Below, piece after piece: positions 1-11,853 of a stretch of 34,057 nucleotides of DNA. This stretch comes from Conidiobolus incongruus B7586. Lineage: Eukaryota; Entomophthoromycota; Entomophthoromycetes; Entomophthorales; Conidiobolaceae. A program made the position numbers and the translations under genes. The notes beneath the pieces are model-generated. The model saw only the letters and a program-made list of their open reading frames with translations, ran no database searches and was not told where the DNA came from. How positions within the stretch are numbered: position 1 is the first letter of the stretch; each line of letters opens with the position of its first letter. The stretch spans positions 1-34,057 of the forward strand of contig JNEM01016982.1 of NCBI GenBank assembly GCA_000697335.1. The letters are read 5' to 3'.

Positions 1-1329
1 GAGGATGTAAACAGGGATTTGCCACCAGACGGAGATGTGGTTCTTGGGATATTCAATGGCACCTGGGGGTTTGTTCAAGTTGCTGTAGTGAGGACCGGTG
101 GAGTACACAAAGTGTTCCAAAACGGTGGCATAGATGAAGGTGACGACACAGATGGCATAACCAATGATGATTCTAGTGACGGGACCTAATTTGAAACCCA
201 TTCTACGGAAGAAGGGGATGACAATAGTATCGAAGATGGGGATGAAGATGATCAAAGCGATGTTAGCAGCAACAACCAATTGCTCAGATCCTAACCATTC
301 GGGACCTTCCATATTCAAACCGGTGTTGATAAAGTTATCGAAGATGTTGTAGTAAAGAGCCCAGAAACCGATGTAGAAGGGGAAGATCTTACATCCTTTC
401 ATGGTACGCTTCAAGTCTTCGACGTATTGATCATCCCATTCGTTAGATTTGCCCTTGGCACCATCTAAGAAGTGACCACCAGAAGGGACAGAGCGACGAT
501 GAGCAATACCCATCTTAATACAGCGGAAAGCCTTGAAGAGAGGATTGCCTTCGATTTCATTGACTCTATATTGATTCTTACCCAAAACGAAGATTAAAAT
601 ACCGGGAACGAAAACGATGGCAGCAACACCATAGGACAAAGCAGGTCTCTTAGCACTGCGGTAAATAATAGGAGTGACGAATTGACCCAAGAAGGAACCA
701 ACATTGATGGCCCAGTAGAAGAATTGGAATAAGCGTTCAACAGTAGCGTCGTAACTGATGAAAACCTTGGGATTTCTGGTAGGACGGTTACCCAGGGGAA
801 TTTGTTCAGCGGCGAAAGCAGAAACGTTAGCCTTAATACCACCAGTACCCCAAGCGATAAACACGAAAATGGAGACGAAGAAACCGGCAATGGGCCAAGT
901 ACCAACTTCAAGGTTACCTTGAGTAACGTTGAGAGCAGAGCAGGAAAGAATGACTAAACCAATGAGGTACCAAACGGCGAAACCGAAAATAGTTTTGAAT
1001 TTACCGAAGAGAGAATCAGAAACGATAGCACCGATGATGGCAGTGAAATAGGATAAGAAGTTGAAACCTCTAGAAACCGCAGAAGCACTGTTGGAGCTCA
1101 AAGCCAAGTAATCTTGACAATATAATACGAAAAGCAAACTGGGGCCATAGTAAGCGAAACGTTCACAAACTTCACAAATAAAAATACATAGAAGAGTCTT
1201 GGGAAGAGGACCAGGGATAAGTTTGGCATCTTCTGGCAATTCGTAATTTTCTAAAATGTCTTTATGACCATATTGATCAGCTTCAAGCTTATGATCAAAA
1301 TCCTTCTTTTCGATTTTGAAATCAGTCAT
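1..1329 (-). CDS. PTR2: POT/PTR2-family proton-coupled peptide transporter, 3' end missing
   Basis: An open frame runs from an ATG at 1327-1329 to the left edge without a stop, giving the first 443 residues; fungal PTR2 proteins are usually about 580-620, so roughly a quarter is outside the window. Seen: a hydrophilic N-terminus of about 45 residues, then EVCERFAYYG, the ExxERF proton-coupling motif in helix 1; GAIVSDSLFGKFKTIFG, matching the first PTR2 signature; GTGGIKANVSAFAAEQ in helix 4, carrying the conserved Lys; and FYWAINVGSF, matching the second signature. The helix-4 motif has Ala where most relatives have Pro after the Lys. Family knowledge: POT carriers import di- and tripeptides with protons across the plasma membrane. 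No intron is apparent. Codons are strongly biased (GGT, ATC, TTC, AAG), as in the ribosomal protein gene here, which suggests high expression. Naming it PTR2 rather than another POT paralogue is by family only. Confidence 0.95.
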   Translation of the reverse strand, partial: MTDFKIEKKDFDHKLEADQYGHKDILENYELPEDAKLIPGPLPKTLLCIFICEVCERFAYYGPSLLFVLYCQDYLALSSNSASAVSRGFNFLSYFTAIIGAIVSDSLFGKFKTIFGFAVWYLIGLVILSCSALNVTQGNLEVGTWPIAGFFVSIFVFIAWGTGGIKANVSAFAAEQIPLGNRPTRNPKVFISYDATVERLFQFFYWAINVGSFLGQFVTPIIYRSAKRPALSYGVAAIVFVPGILIFVLGKNQYRVNEIEGNPLFKAFRCIKMGIAHRRSVPSGGHFLDGAKGKSNEWDDQYVEDLKRTMKGCKIFPFYIGFWALYYNIFDNFINTGLNMEGPEWLGSEQLVVAANIALIIFIPIFDTIVIPFFRRMGFKLGPVTRIIIGYAICVVTFIYATVLEHFVYSTGPHYSNLNKPPGAIEYPKNHISVWWQIPVYIL

Positions 1330-1370
1330 ATTATAATATATTGAAAGGAATACAAATACAAACTTGACGT

Positions 1371-1376
1371 GATAAG
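1371..1376 (+). promoter_or_regulatory. GATAAG motif close upstream of the peptide transporter
   Basis: A GATAAG hexamer lies about 42 bases upstream of the transporter ATG. Fungal GATA factors of nitrogen control bind HGATAR, and peptide transporters are common targets. One hexamer in AT-rich DNA can occur by chance, and it may lie in the 5' untranslated region, so this is only suggestive. A TATA-like run (TATATATA) sits near 1468-1476, about 140 bases upstream. Confidence 0.2.
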
Positions 1377-2099
1377 ATCAACCAGTAAAAAGATGTCCAA
1401 TATCAACGTCAATAAAGAATTGATGATGAGTGATTGCTAAAAACTACAATGTGTTGCCGAAGTGCTTATATATAGAAAATTTTCTAATGGAACTGGTGAA
1501 TTGGTATCACCAATGACACCAAGTTGGACGAGAATTCATAACATCATTTTCCCAACATTCAATTTACCCCAACCGAGACTTCATTATAATTACGGATGGC
1601 AAAAATCTCCGCATTAGGAAGGAATCAAATTCTACGCAAACAAATTTTCAATTTTGCTTAAATCATTACAATCTACTAATGATTTATGCTGTATATTTTG
1701 TGTTCGAAGAGTAATATTTTAACTAGTTAGATAGCAATCATCAACTTGAAGTATTTCGTCGGTTGTAAAATCAATATAATCATATGCCTCATGATGTAAT
1801 ATATCGAAAAATACGTCATTATCCAAAAATGTTAAGAGATCGTGATTAACCACGTTTTGATTGGTTAATTGACTTGTTTCAAAATTCAATCTGATCAAAT
1901 TTCGTGATGAGCCGTCTAAATGGTATAAGCATTTTACCGATTATTATACCTAAAAATAAATTATTAAAAATAATGATGAATATTACCTTAACGGATATAA
2001 CTAAATCGATATTGTATTATGTTGGACGGTGTTTTTAAGAGTATTGTAACATCATCTGATTAAAATAACCATCATCATCAATTTTCAAAATTTCCAAAA

Positions 2100-3300
2100 T
2101 TATTTTAAATTCGAGCTAAATACTTGATATAAACTTTGAGAATCGGGAGCTAAGCTCTTATCAAATTGTCAACCGGTTAAGGCAAACTTCGCAAAAGTGG
2201 TATGACACATTGAGAAGCGTTATACAAGATGAGAAATTGGACTAATATGAATGATAACAAGTAAGACCTTGAACATTGAGGATCTTTTGTGTATGTAAAA
2301 CTTCTATCATATGATATTGGAGAATTATAAAAATTCTATTTAGGTTGAATTCCTAAAATTGGTGTCGATTGACGGTATGTGTTAAAATCATGATTCTTAA
2401 GAGTTGTTCCTGGAGATTTGTTGATAGAATGATAGTGTAACAAAGCTGAATGTTCAATTGATGAATTCAGTGACGATTTCTCAATTAATGAGAGAACTTT
2501 CAAATCAATGTAATTGATAAACTTTGATCATTCGTCGTGTAGATATAGAACTCTTTTCCAAAATATACTCTTCCCAAAAATTACAATAAGTCTAAATTGA
2601 GAGAATAAGTACTGGGTAAACCATTAAGCATGTTAAAAACTGTGTGCAATTCAATCCAACCACTGATTTCATAGCATTCTCACATAATATGTGATATCAT
2701 TTTATTAATACCCCACCAACCAAAAGATTTTTCTCTATAATACACATGATATTCGTTTCAATCTGTTATTCATTCCAATACATCTTAAATTCTAACTGTT
2801 GATTTTGTAAAATTTTGAATAACTAATCACTCCTTCACCCTTTTTATATCTATAGAATCTGAATTGAAGTAGAGGTGATCCGCACTGACTCATGATTGAT
2901 CCTAGTCATGTGTTAACAGTGTGACCCCCGAGGCGATAAACTATTTCAAGATTGATCTTTATCAGTCAAAATTTTAGAACTTTAGAACCTTTTGCAAACT
3001 CTGATTATTGAACTGACCTATTGTATCGGGTAATCCTTCTTTATTCACAGAATATGATTGGATCAATTGGATAGTTTTTATAATTTGAGGTTGTACCTAT
3101 CCATACTCTAAAACTTGACCAAAATTAGTCAACTTCCTCTCTGATTGGCTCTTTGGCCCATTTCGGACACTAATCGTTGGAGTCATCTGATTTCAAAAGG
3201 TCAGGTGAGTTTTTGGACTGAGAAAGTGTTAAACGCCAAATTCCCTACCAATTCACAATAATGGAATAGTTGTGAGAGTTTGAAGACAATTTTATCATTG
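2100..3300 (+). mobile_element. Probable Ty1/copia retroelement fossil (pol remnants)
   Basis: Around 2170-2220 a forward reading resembles the Ty1/copia reverse transcriptase block that follows the YGL[KR]Q motif (RQTSQKWYDTL in this copy). Around 3140-3255, in the order and at about the distance expected, there is a resemblance to the copia RNase H region (Asp-Trp, then a DTNR.S-like stretch and a G.VS-W-like stretch). The element is broken many times, has no readable gag or integrase, and no long terminal repeats were recognised, so it looks old. Limits are approximate and the family call rests on short matches. Confidence 0.4.
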
Positions 3301-3825
3301 GCAAATCGTTATCAATTTTACCAATCAGTTTAAATATCCTCATATTCACGTGAACTGTTAAAATGGGCTAATCTTGTGATTTGATATAGCCTAATTTAGT
3401 TTGGAGGAATAAGCTTCAATAAAAAAATTTTTGAATATATATTAGAATATTATATCATAGATTTTATATTATATTGTAAAAACTATGAAATTAAAATATA
3501 TATTATAAAAATATTAATAATCTTATTACTCAACCAATTAAATATTTATTATTATATATTGAACAAAAATGAGAAATTACAATTAAATAATTAATAAATA
3601 TCAAAAAAATGTATAAAATTTATGCAATGAATTAAAAGAATATCAAATACAATTATATATCTATAGTAACCAATCTAACATCTAGAATCTAACCTAATTT
3701 TATTCTAATAATTCTCTATCACAGAAATGTTAGCATAATTTATACTATTATTATAAATTTTAATCAGATGAAACTCAAAGCCTAACATCTAATAAATCTA
3801 AAATTATTAGTATAGAAATTAAGTA

Positions 3826-5108
3826 ATGGCACAATTTTAAGATTGAAATTAAACAAATAAATTAATAAATAATATATAAAAATTAATGAATAGTATAAAA
3901 TTAATAGCCTTTTTTATTATTAATAACTCTTTTCTATACTATTAATAAGCTTCTAATACTTAAAAAAATAGTTCTTTTTATTAAAGACTGAAATTTAATA
4001 TTTCACAAACTAATTTAATTTGTTTATAGAAATTTTTTTTCTTGCAAGCTGTTTTTTTAATTGTCTAAAACAATTATAATCACATAGGTTATAATCAAGT
4101 GAATATACTAGATGTGGTAACTCCCTTTAATTATTTTATATAAAAAATCTTTTACAGCTTTAACTTTATATATTTTATAATTATCATATAAAATAATAGG
4201 TGTTTTTAATTTATATTGAGAATACTATTTAAAAATTATTTTATTTAAAAAAATAATATATAACTTACTATTAATTAATTTTCCTTGAGGTATTAAATAA
4301 GAAAACTATATACCATTATAATTTATTACAATAATTAATATTTGCTTATATATAAAGTGTTTATTTATTGGAATTTGTGGAGGGGATTGATTTAACTTAA
4401 CCTAACATCTTATTTTATTTTTAAACAAAAGATTATATAAAAGAATTTAAAATTTATTAATTATAAATATTTATTGTAAAAACTTTTGTTTTTAGTTATA
4501 CTTTAATAAGTTTAGTTTAGCTATAGCTACTTTAGTTTTCTTTTAGGCTTTTATTAAATTATAAGGTATTTATTTTATATTTTTATTAATTAATTTAAGT
4601 TTAAACTTAAATAAATATAATATACTTGTATAATTAATATTAAATTACTTTAATAATTTTTTAACAGAAATAAAAAAGTATTTCTTAATATATTTTTTTA
4701 CTTTATTAATAAGTGAAAGAGTAATAGTAAAAATTAATCTTTTAGATTTTGGTAAATTTAAAATAATGTCCTTTCTAGCTTTAAAATTATAAATCTAGTG
4801 ATATATGGTAGTTTTAAATAAAACACCATCTTTATAAGCTGTTTGTAAGTTTTAAATGATTTTAAAGGGTTTATAATTAAGTTTTAAAGATACAAAAATA
4901 AAAGCTTTTTGATAATCACAATTTAATTTAAGCATAATTAAATTTAAGTGTAAATTTTAAAATCAAAATATTTTAATAAAAAAATAATTAAAATTGAATA
5001 TATATATATAGTTTGAAAATATTTATTTTCCTATATACTTTATATATATATATAATCTTTCAAAACATATAATATGTTTGAAAGATCAGAAATTAAAAAA
5101 TTTCCCAT
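3826..5108 (-). mobile_element. Mariner-like DNA transposon, decayed copy 1
   Basis: This 1283-base block aligns along its whole length, in reverse complement, with 13618-14876. It is preceded by TA (3824-3825), the mariner target; the base pair at the other side is TT, so one side of the duplication is altered. Ends resemble ATGG(G/C)AAATTTT. The minus strand keeps pieces of a mariner transposase: an N-terminal helix-turn-helix segment (KYIKK...SVKKLL), an AQKK-like segment, a DN block (YDNYKIYKVKAVKDFL) and, after a frame change, LPHLVYSLDYNLCDYNCF, matching the YSPDLxPxDY block of mariner with the third catalytic Asp present. Several in-frame stops and shifts make it inactive. A hairpin lies just inside the right end (about 5058-5085). 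Confidence 0.8.
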
Positions 5109-6325
5109 TTTTTAATTTCCATACTAATATTAACTATAATCATGTTTAGTATTAACATTTAAAAAACAAATATATATTACTAGATTATAGGTAACAAAAT
5201 TGAAATTATGAATACATTAAGGCAACACACTTCTATTCTACTCAATAAAATAATGTAAATAATATAATGCTTAATGTGATATCTAATTGTGGAGGAATTT
5301 AATTATATGAAAATTAATTTATTTTATAATTAAAACGCTATTTATTGGTATAATTTATTATCTATAAAGGTTGGTAATGACATGTTAGATATTATATTCA
5401 AGTTGATGAAATTTATAGTTTAATGAGTTAACAAATATTCTTTTTCATATTTCAATATTTAAATTTAAAATGCTATTTATTGAATTTGCAAAGGGTAACA
5501 TTTTGAATCAAATGACTATTTTATTTCAAATCAATTTATTTGAAATTAAAAAAATATACTAAAAATATATAATGAATTTTAATTATAATCAATCAATTTT
5601 AAATAATACAATATTGAGTATCATTTATCAGAAAGTTAATTAAGTATGGTTTTATTTTAATATATCAAACATTTATTATATTTTGAATGCCTAATATTAT
5701 CAATTCATTTAATTAGATATTTACTATATGCTAATTTCTTTGATAGTTAAAGCTATTCTGTGATACTATTAATTAATTAATTAATTAATTTAAATTTCAG
5801 AAATTTATTTGTTTTTATACTATGAAAACAATTTAGAGATTAACATTACAAATAGTATATAATCTTGAATTTTTACAATTTTGGACAGCACCATTACTTC
5901 AATTATATTAACTTTTACTTTAATGAAATTGATATTATTAAAAATGATAATAATTGATAAATGTTTCATAATAGGAATAATACTAAAATAAAATTTAATA
6001 ATATCGGAATAAGTATTAATACACAAAAATTTCATAATTTTCTTAAACTATGGTATATTGAAATTTAAGTATAACCTCGAAATATATTCTATTTAATTTG
6101 ATCATAATTGAAAATATCTTATCTCTATTTATATATTGGAAAAATATTCAAATCATATATAACAATGATTATTATTGAATTTAATTCAACTCGTTTTCCG
6201 ATTTATAAATATTTATTAGTTGATATTTTTATATTCAAGAAAATTTAGAATAAATTATCATAAATCGTATATTTATGAATAAAGTATATTATATATTTTA
6301 TAGCTTATTATATTGTACCAAGTAT
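5109..6325. other. AT-rich spacer, nothing recognised
   Basis: Extremely AT-rich DNA between the mariner-like copy and the UGT pseudogene. It contains a simple (TTAA)n tract at about 5767-5791. The short frames present are of spacer composition and show no domain. Confidence 0.7.
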
Positions 6326-7925
6326 TTAATCATCATGATTTTGGTTATTATTTGGCTCAGGAATCAAGGTATAGCCCTTCCTTATTGAGTGATGTATAAA
6401 TTTAATGGCATAAAAAATAGTAGTAGTGAGAATCAACATAACAAGTGTATGATAGGAAATGTAAATATCTTATTTATAAGCCTTGAAATGGGAGATTTTT
6501 TGATCAACAGTGACCATATGCCTAAGTTCGCAAGAGATTTCTTCAAGAGGATTATTTTCAGTTCTGCAGGCTTTGACGGTTTTAGCAAAGCTGACGATTT
6601 TTTCTCCTGATCGGTGAATACCAATAGATCTAGTGTGAGAAATAGTTCGAATTCTATTCATATCTCTCTTGATAGATCCATCCTTGTCGTTCACAATTCT
6701 TTTGATTTCTTAGAATATCTTTTTTGGAGTATCGGATTTTCTATCCACCATACCTCCCAAGTTATTCTTAATAACCAACTGACCATTGCCTGGTTGATCT
6801 GCCAAAAATGGCATCACAAGGATCGGAGTTGATGCGAAAACACTCTCGAACGCACTCTCGAGACCCCTATAGCTTAGAAATAATTTGGTACTCTCATGCA
6901 TTAAAACAAACTCTTAAAGAGCATATTCCATTAGCTTGAATTGTGCAATATTATCACTGAATAAATATTCAGTTTTAATAGAACCATACACAGTTTGAAA
7001 TTCATTAAAAAATTGGGATCTATCTGTGAATGCATCTAAAATCACTCCATTAATACTACCATATCTGAGTACCATGAAGTTCGCTTGGAAAATCAATTCC
7101 AATTCTTTTGTGGTAAGTGATCGATGTGATTCCATCGATCCAGAAATTTAACCAAATCAGGTGTTGAAGGAGCAATATTGGGTGATCTGGTAGGACCAAA
7201 CAATTCAAAAGTAGGATGCAAAGGTCTTGGAGCCTCCCATCCAAGATAAGTATTCAATATCTTGTAGTCTTTGTCTAAATCGTCCTAATATCCTCACTTT
7301 TGAGGAATTTCATACTTGGATCTCAATTTATTCAGCTTGGATTTTAGGATCTTTTTGTCGCTAAAGGTCGAATCCCATCTCACAAAAGTATTGTACCAAC
7401 GACTCCAAAAGGACATCTTTTCAGTAGTCGTAGGAACATTTACACCAACATTATTGTTAATATAAAGAATAGAATTCATACTAGGAACTAACGCCTGCAT
7501 GCCAATAATCAAAGAAATGCGGTATTTCTGACAGTAATCGACACAGGCCGCTGAGAAAAAGTGGCAGATTACAACGTCGGGATTAATATATTTAATTAAT
7601 GCTTCGTATTTGGGAAAGAATTGGTCGTAAAGAAGAGGTACAAAATCTGAAATTTCTTTCCCATCGTCCCAATCTGAGAAACCAATAGCTCCCATATTGT
7701 ACTCGGTTAGATTGTGCCTCTTCCCGAAATCCAGCATTTGTTTCACTGTCACATATGTGATATTATGGCCTTCCAAACTCATTATATTACCAATTTCTAA
7801 TAGGAATTTAACATGAGGAAGGGATCCTGTATATTGTGATATTAAAATATTAATAGGCTTTTCCATCGGAGCTATTCGCTATAGCTGTCACCAATCCTAA
7901 TAATAAATTTTTATAAATTAATATA
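6326..7925 (-). pseudogene. UDP-glycosyltransferase pseudogene 1
   Basis: Collinear over its whole length with the intact gene at 18718-20370, its closest relative here (shared MSFWSRWYNTF and RSKY.IP). The longest open piece (7294-7866) covers the N-terminal acceptor domain and begins MEKPINILIS. A signal-peptide-like reading (LLLGLVTAIANSS) lies just upstream in another frame, so a frameshift separates it. Other damage: two stops near the domain linker (about 7268-7296), a loss of about ten codons where the others read MYMAFGSG (near 7133), a frame change and stop before the UGT signature, and a stop at the start of the membrane segment (near 6470). The donor-site HGG reads YRG. The C-terminal helix and GYTLIP tail can still be followed to a stop at 6326-6328. 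Decay is moderate, so inactivation is fairly recent relative to pseudogene 2. Confidence 0.93.
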
Positions 7926-9732
7926 ACAGTAGATCTTTACTAAATAATTTTTGAAATAATAAATTTTTGTAGCAAAAACTTTTTATGCTTGACACCTACA
8001 TTTGAATACTTTATATTTCTTTCAAAAGTTTAACAAATTTAATCTTAATTCCTATTAAATATTTCAATACAAATAAAATAGGAAATTAACTAGATAGATG
8101 TTGCTAAATATATATTCTCAAATTAGTGATTTATTCATCATACAAAAATGATTCATTTTACTAAGTTGTTTCATAAATTTGGTGCACAAAAATTATGTAA
8201 AATACCTTGAATATATTTTCACCAATAATATCACTTGATTTTGAGGCTTTTATCTTATTAATTGGTTTAATTAATTGTAACAATGTTTGAAGAGAGAAAT
8301 TTCAATTTCAAAAATAAATACTTTTCAATTCCTAAATCCAATTAGAATGATGAACTTGATCAGATAAATAAGAAAATTTTAAGTTATTTATCTGATAATT
8401 TCAAATATATTTATTGAATGGATTAATTGTCATAGTGATATTCTCGGTTAAATCGGCCCAAAAATTTTTCAAAAATTTATCCAAGAAGTTATATAAATAT
8501 TATATATTATAACATCTCAATATAATCATTAATTTTAAAAATATTCAAAAAAAATTTTTATTCCTGATATTTTTACTATTTAAAACAATCAAATTCGCAT
8601 TAATAAATCAATTTAGCAAAATCATATATTCGCATTTTTACAATCAATCATTTGAATAATTTAATATTACTTTGAAATTATATAGAATTGCATATGTTTG
8701 ATCCTTTATTCTATAATTTGTAACCATAGTTAATTGAAATTAATTTTTATAAAATTCTATACTATTTTTCAATCTAGAAATTAATATAAAAATTTAATAT
8801 AATTTTATAATTTTATAATTTGATTATTTAATCAAGTTGGAATGAATGTTAATTACGATTTTTTTAGTTCAATTGATTGAATTAAGTGGTATTGCAATCT
8901 ATTTAAAATATTGATTCAACTTGTTATTTTTTGAAAAGATATTACCAATAGAAATTGCATAGATCTCTCAATTTGAAAAAAAAAATAGATTCACACCTGA
9001 TTTATATATGCTTCAAATACATATTTTTTCTTTAAGTTCAATTTTTTCTTAGTAAATTTTATATTGTAAAATCATTTTGCATTGTCTATTAAAGGAATAC
9101 TACCAATTCTAATAGTTATTTAGTAAAATTTAAATAGTTAAAAAACAAATTATTTATGCTAATACTATAATGATTATTTTTTCAATTTTTTTGAAACAAT
9201 ATTGTTTTAAAAAGTATTGAGAGAATAAAATAAATTGAAATTTAGAATAAAAAATTGTACTTATTTTCAGGTTTGGTAAAACAGTTCATCTATTGGCAAG
9301 ACCGTCTCATCCAGTATATTTCCATAGTATAATAATTATTAACTGAGTGCTATTTTTGAAACTATGTTTATATTAAATCTGATTCCTAAAATTATTAAAT
9401 TTCCAACACTCAAAATCCAACCAAAGCTTTATGAATGATCTCATACAGTGTAACAATCTTTTAATTATTAAAAATTTCGAACTAAAATACTGGTAATAAA
9501 TCATTAATCATTTCCATGTCATAAATATCTGATTATTTTCAAACATATCCCTGAATTACTTAAAATAATCAACTATAAAAAAATTAAACCAACCACATGA
9601 ACTAAAACAGAAGTGACTGTGATTAAACCAAATTGATTAACATGTGAAAATTGATACTGAAATTAAAAATTAATTTGCAGTAGTGAAAGTTGGTTTATAA
9701 CTCTTAATCTTAATCCTTCAATATAAATATTG
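7926..9732. other. AT-rich spacer upstream of the patatin-like gene
   Basis: No reading frame, tRNA or repeat family was recognised. A small less AT-rich island at about 9266-9330, preceded by TTTTCAG, could be a leader exon of the downstream gene or a small RNA, but nothing supports either. Confidence 0.6.
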
Positions 9733-11853
9733 ATGAGTAATCAAGCAGATACCAAAACTTTAATTAAAAGGATATTTTTCCTACTCACAGCTATTATTTT
9801 ATTGATCTGTGAAGTGATTAGTTTTTGGTATTGGGTAATTCCAATTTGACTAATTGAAATTCAATTACTAATCGAATTGGAATAGAAATTAGTATCGTTC
9901 TTTATTGAGCCAAGCATTGAGGATAGCTTGATAGCTAGCTTAAATAGGGTAAAAACTTACACTGAATACTCTAGATTGGCAAAACGTTTAGATAAGTAAA
10001 TATTCTTCATACATATCACATATTTTTATTCAGTAAACTAATGTTTTATAGATTAAAAGGTATATTTTCAAATTATAATAATTATTAAGTAATAATTAAT
10101 ATAAAGAAAAGGGAATGAGCTTTGGAAAAGTAATCCAATTAGTAAACTTTATGATCATCGTTTGATATACGATAGATTTTTATTATTACAAACAATTGCT
10201 GAAACTTTGGATGAGGTGGAAATGATGCACGCTTTGAGAACTGATTTGTTAAGAAATATTGGTGGTTTAAATGATCCTAAATTATATTCGTACTGTTATT
10301 TTGGGTAATTTATGTACTATAGCACATAGATTAAATTGATATACTAATATAATACTCATTTATAGTACAAAATATCTTATAGAAGACTATATTAACGAAC
10401 TAGCGACCCAATTCGAGTACGTATCCCAAGCACCCAATGAAAAGATATCATTCCAGCAGAAGCTTGACTACTTCCGTGACACTTCCAAAACATTTGGGCA
10501 AACTGCGCTCATCCTCCAAGGTGGTGCTTCGTTTGGTCTTTATCATATAGGAGTCGCTAAAACTCTATTCCAGGAAGGTTTACTACCCCAAGTAATCTCT
10601 GGGAGTGAAATGGGTGCGTTTATGGCTGCGCTAGTGTGTATTCACACCGATGAAGAATTGCCTGGATTGTTTAAACCTGGAGGTATTGATCTAAGCGCAT
10701 TTTCTCATTCTACACCTAAGGGTATCGTTAAAAGGAGATTATTAAGACTCATTAAAACTGGTAAGATCATTTATACATTTATTAAAGGTAAATAATTCAT
10801 TTTAAATTTAGGTAATTTAATGGATTTATCAGTATTACAAAGATTTGTATGTGAAAATATTGGAGATATTACATTTCAAGTATATGAAAATTTTATTAAA
10901 TCATCGATATTATTAACTAAAATATAACATCTAGGAAGCGTATGCTAAAACTGGTAGAATTTTGAATATTACAGTATCATCTACTAGAAAGTATGAAGTT
11001 CCTCAAATTTTAAACTATATCACAGCTCCTAATGTCGTAAGTTGGTTATATATTTGTTCCCACAATAAACAATTTTAAATAATATATATTTGTAGTTAAT
11101 TTGGAGTGCTGCATGTGCATCATCCGCATCAGTTGGCCTCTACGATCAAGGGGAATTATTAATCAAAGATAAAAATGGAAATATTGAACCCTGGGGAGGT
11201 GTTGCGATCCGATGGGTCAAAGCCAATAACAATATCGAAACCAACAATCCCCATACACGATTATCTGAATTATTTAACGTGAATCACTTTATTGTATCCC
11301 AAGCAAGTCCCTATATCATTCCATTTATGACAAAAGGTATTCAATTGAATGACGATAGCTTACTTTCCAGAATGCGTTCCATATTTTATTCTGAATTGAA
11401 GCATAGAGTCAGTCAGTTAATTTATCTAAGATTGTTACCTAGTAGTTTGAGATTTTTCGTGGACGAAAAATTTCAAGGGGATATTACTATATTTCCATCT
11501 GTTAATTTCAAAGTAAATTCAATATTAACCACTATATTATATTATTTTAATATCAAATTAATAGGATTTCAAATCCCTGTTCTCAGACCCAACGCAAGAC
11601 ACAGTAGAATACTGGATGGACAAGGGTAGTCGATCAACCTTCCCCCTACTAGAATTGATTCGAAATCGATGTAAAGTAGAATTCGTATTAAATAAGAGTA
11701 AATTATTTATATTAATATTCATATATGTATATCTATTAATTAAGCTTTATTTTAGTTTATCAAGAAATTAGAACCTCGGATCCAACCCAAAATTCTTTCG
11801 TAGCAAGTTATTGGAGTCAGAAATTTTTTAAGAGAACGAAATCTATCCATTAA
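9733..11853 (+). CDS. Patatin-like triacylglycerol-lipase family protein (Tgl3/4/5 type), catalytic dyad replaced
   Basis: Spliced from the genomic sequence as exons 9733-9834, 9886-9995, 10052-10059, 10112-10304, 10366-10760, 10812-10879, 10935-11036, 11096-11512, 11565-11697 and 11756-11853, giving 541 residues with consistent phase. Residues 14-34 form a membrane segment. Residues 80-140 hold the family's [19 protein letters not shown] region. The patatin domain follows, with oxyanion loop [12 protein letters not shown] (189-200), then IWSAACAS and [14 protein letters not shown]. Fungal Tgl and plant SDP1 lipases use Ser in GxSxG and Asp in a DG motif to cleave triacylglycerol on lipid droplets. 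Here the serine motif reads GSEMG (Glu219 for Ser) and the expected W.DGS reads WVKAN (Lys368 for Asp). A non-hydrolytic pseudoenzyme is therefore inferred. The intact frame across ten exons argues against a pseudogene. The 8-base third exon is the least certain part. Confidence 0.9.

Larger units (their letters stand above)
1330..3825. other. Intergenic region with no intact gene; contains retroelement traces
   Basis: The first 200 bases are presumably the transporter promoter and leader. From about 1.5 to 3.4 kb the base composition is clearly less AT-rich than the other spacers, as expected for decayed coding DNA, and two short stretches resemble Ty1/copia pol (separate entry). From 3.4 to 3.8 kb it is ordinary AT-rich spacer. 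No intact frame, tRNA or other RNA gene was seen. Confidence 0.6.

Noticed and set aside
594-911. A 105-residue minus-strand frame in the transporter region
   Set aside because: It is an out-of-frame reading of the PTR2-type coding sequence on the same strand, which runs open from 1329 to the window edge.
5820-6035. A 71-residue minus-strand frame
   Set aside because: Ile/Lys/Phe-rich low-complexity product in spacer DNA with no family resemblance.
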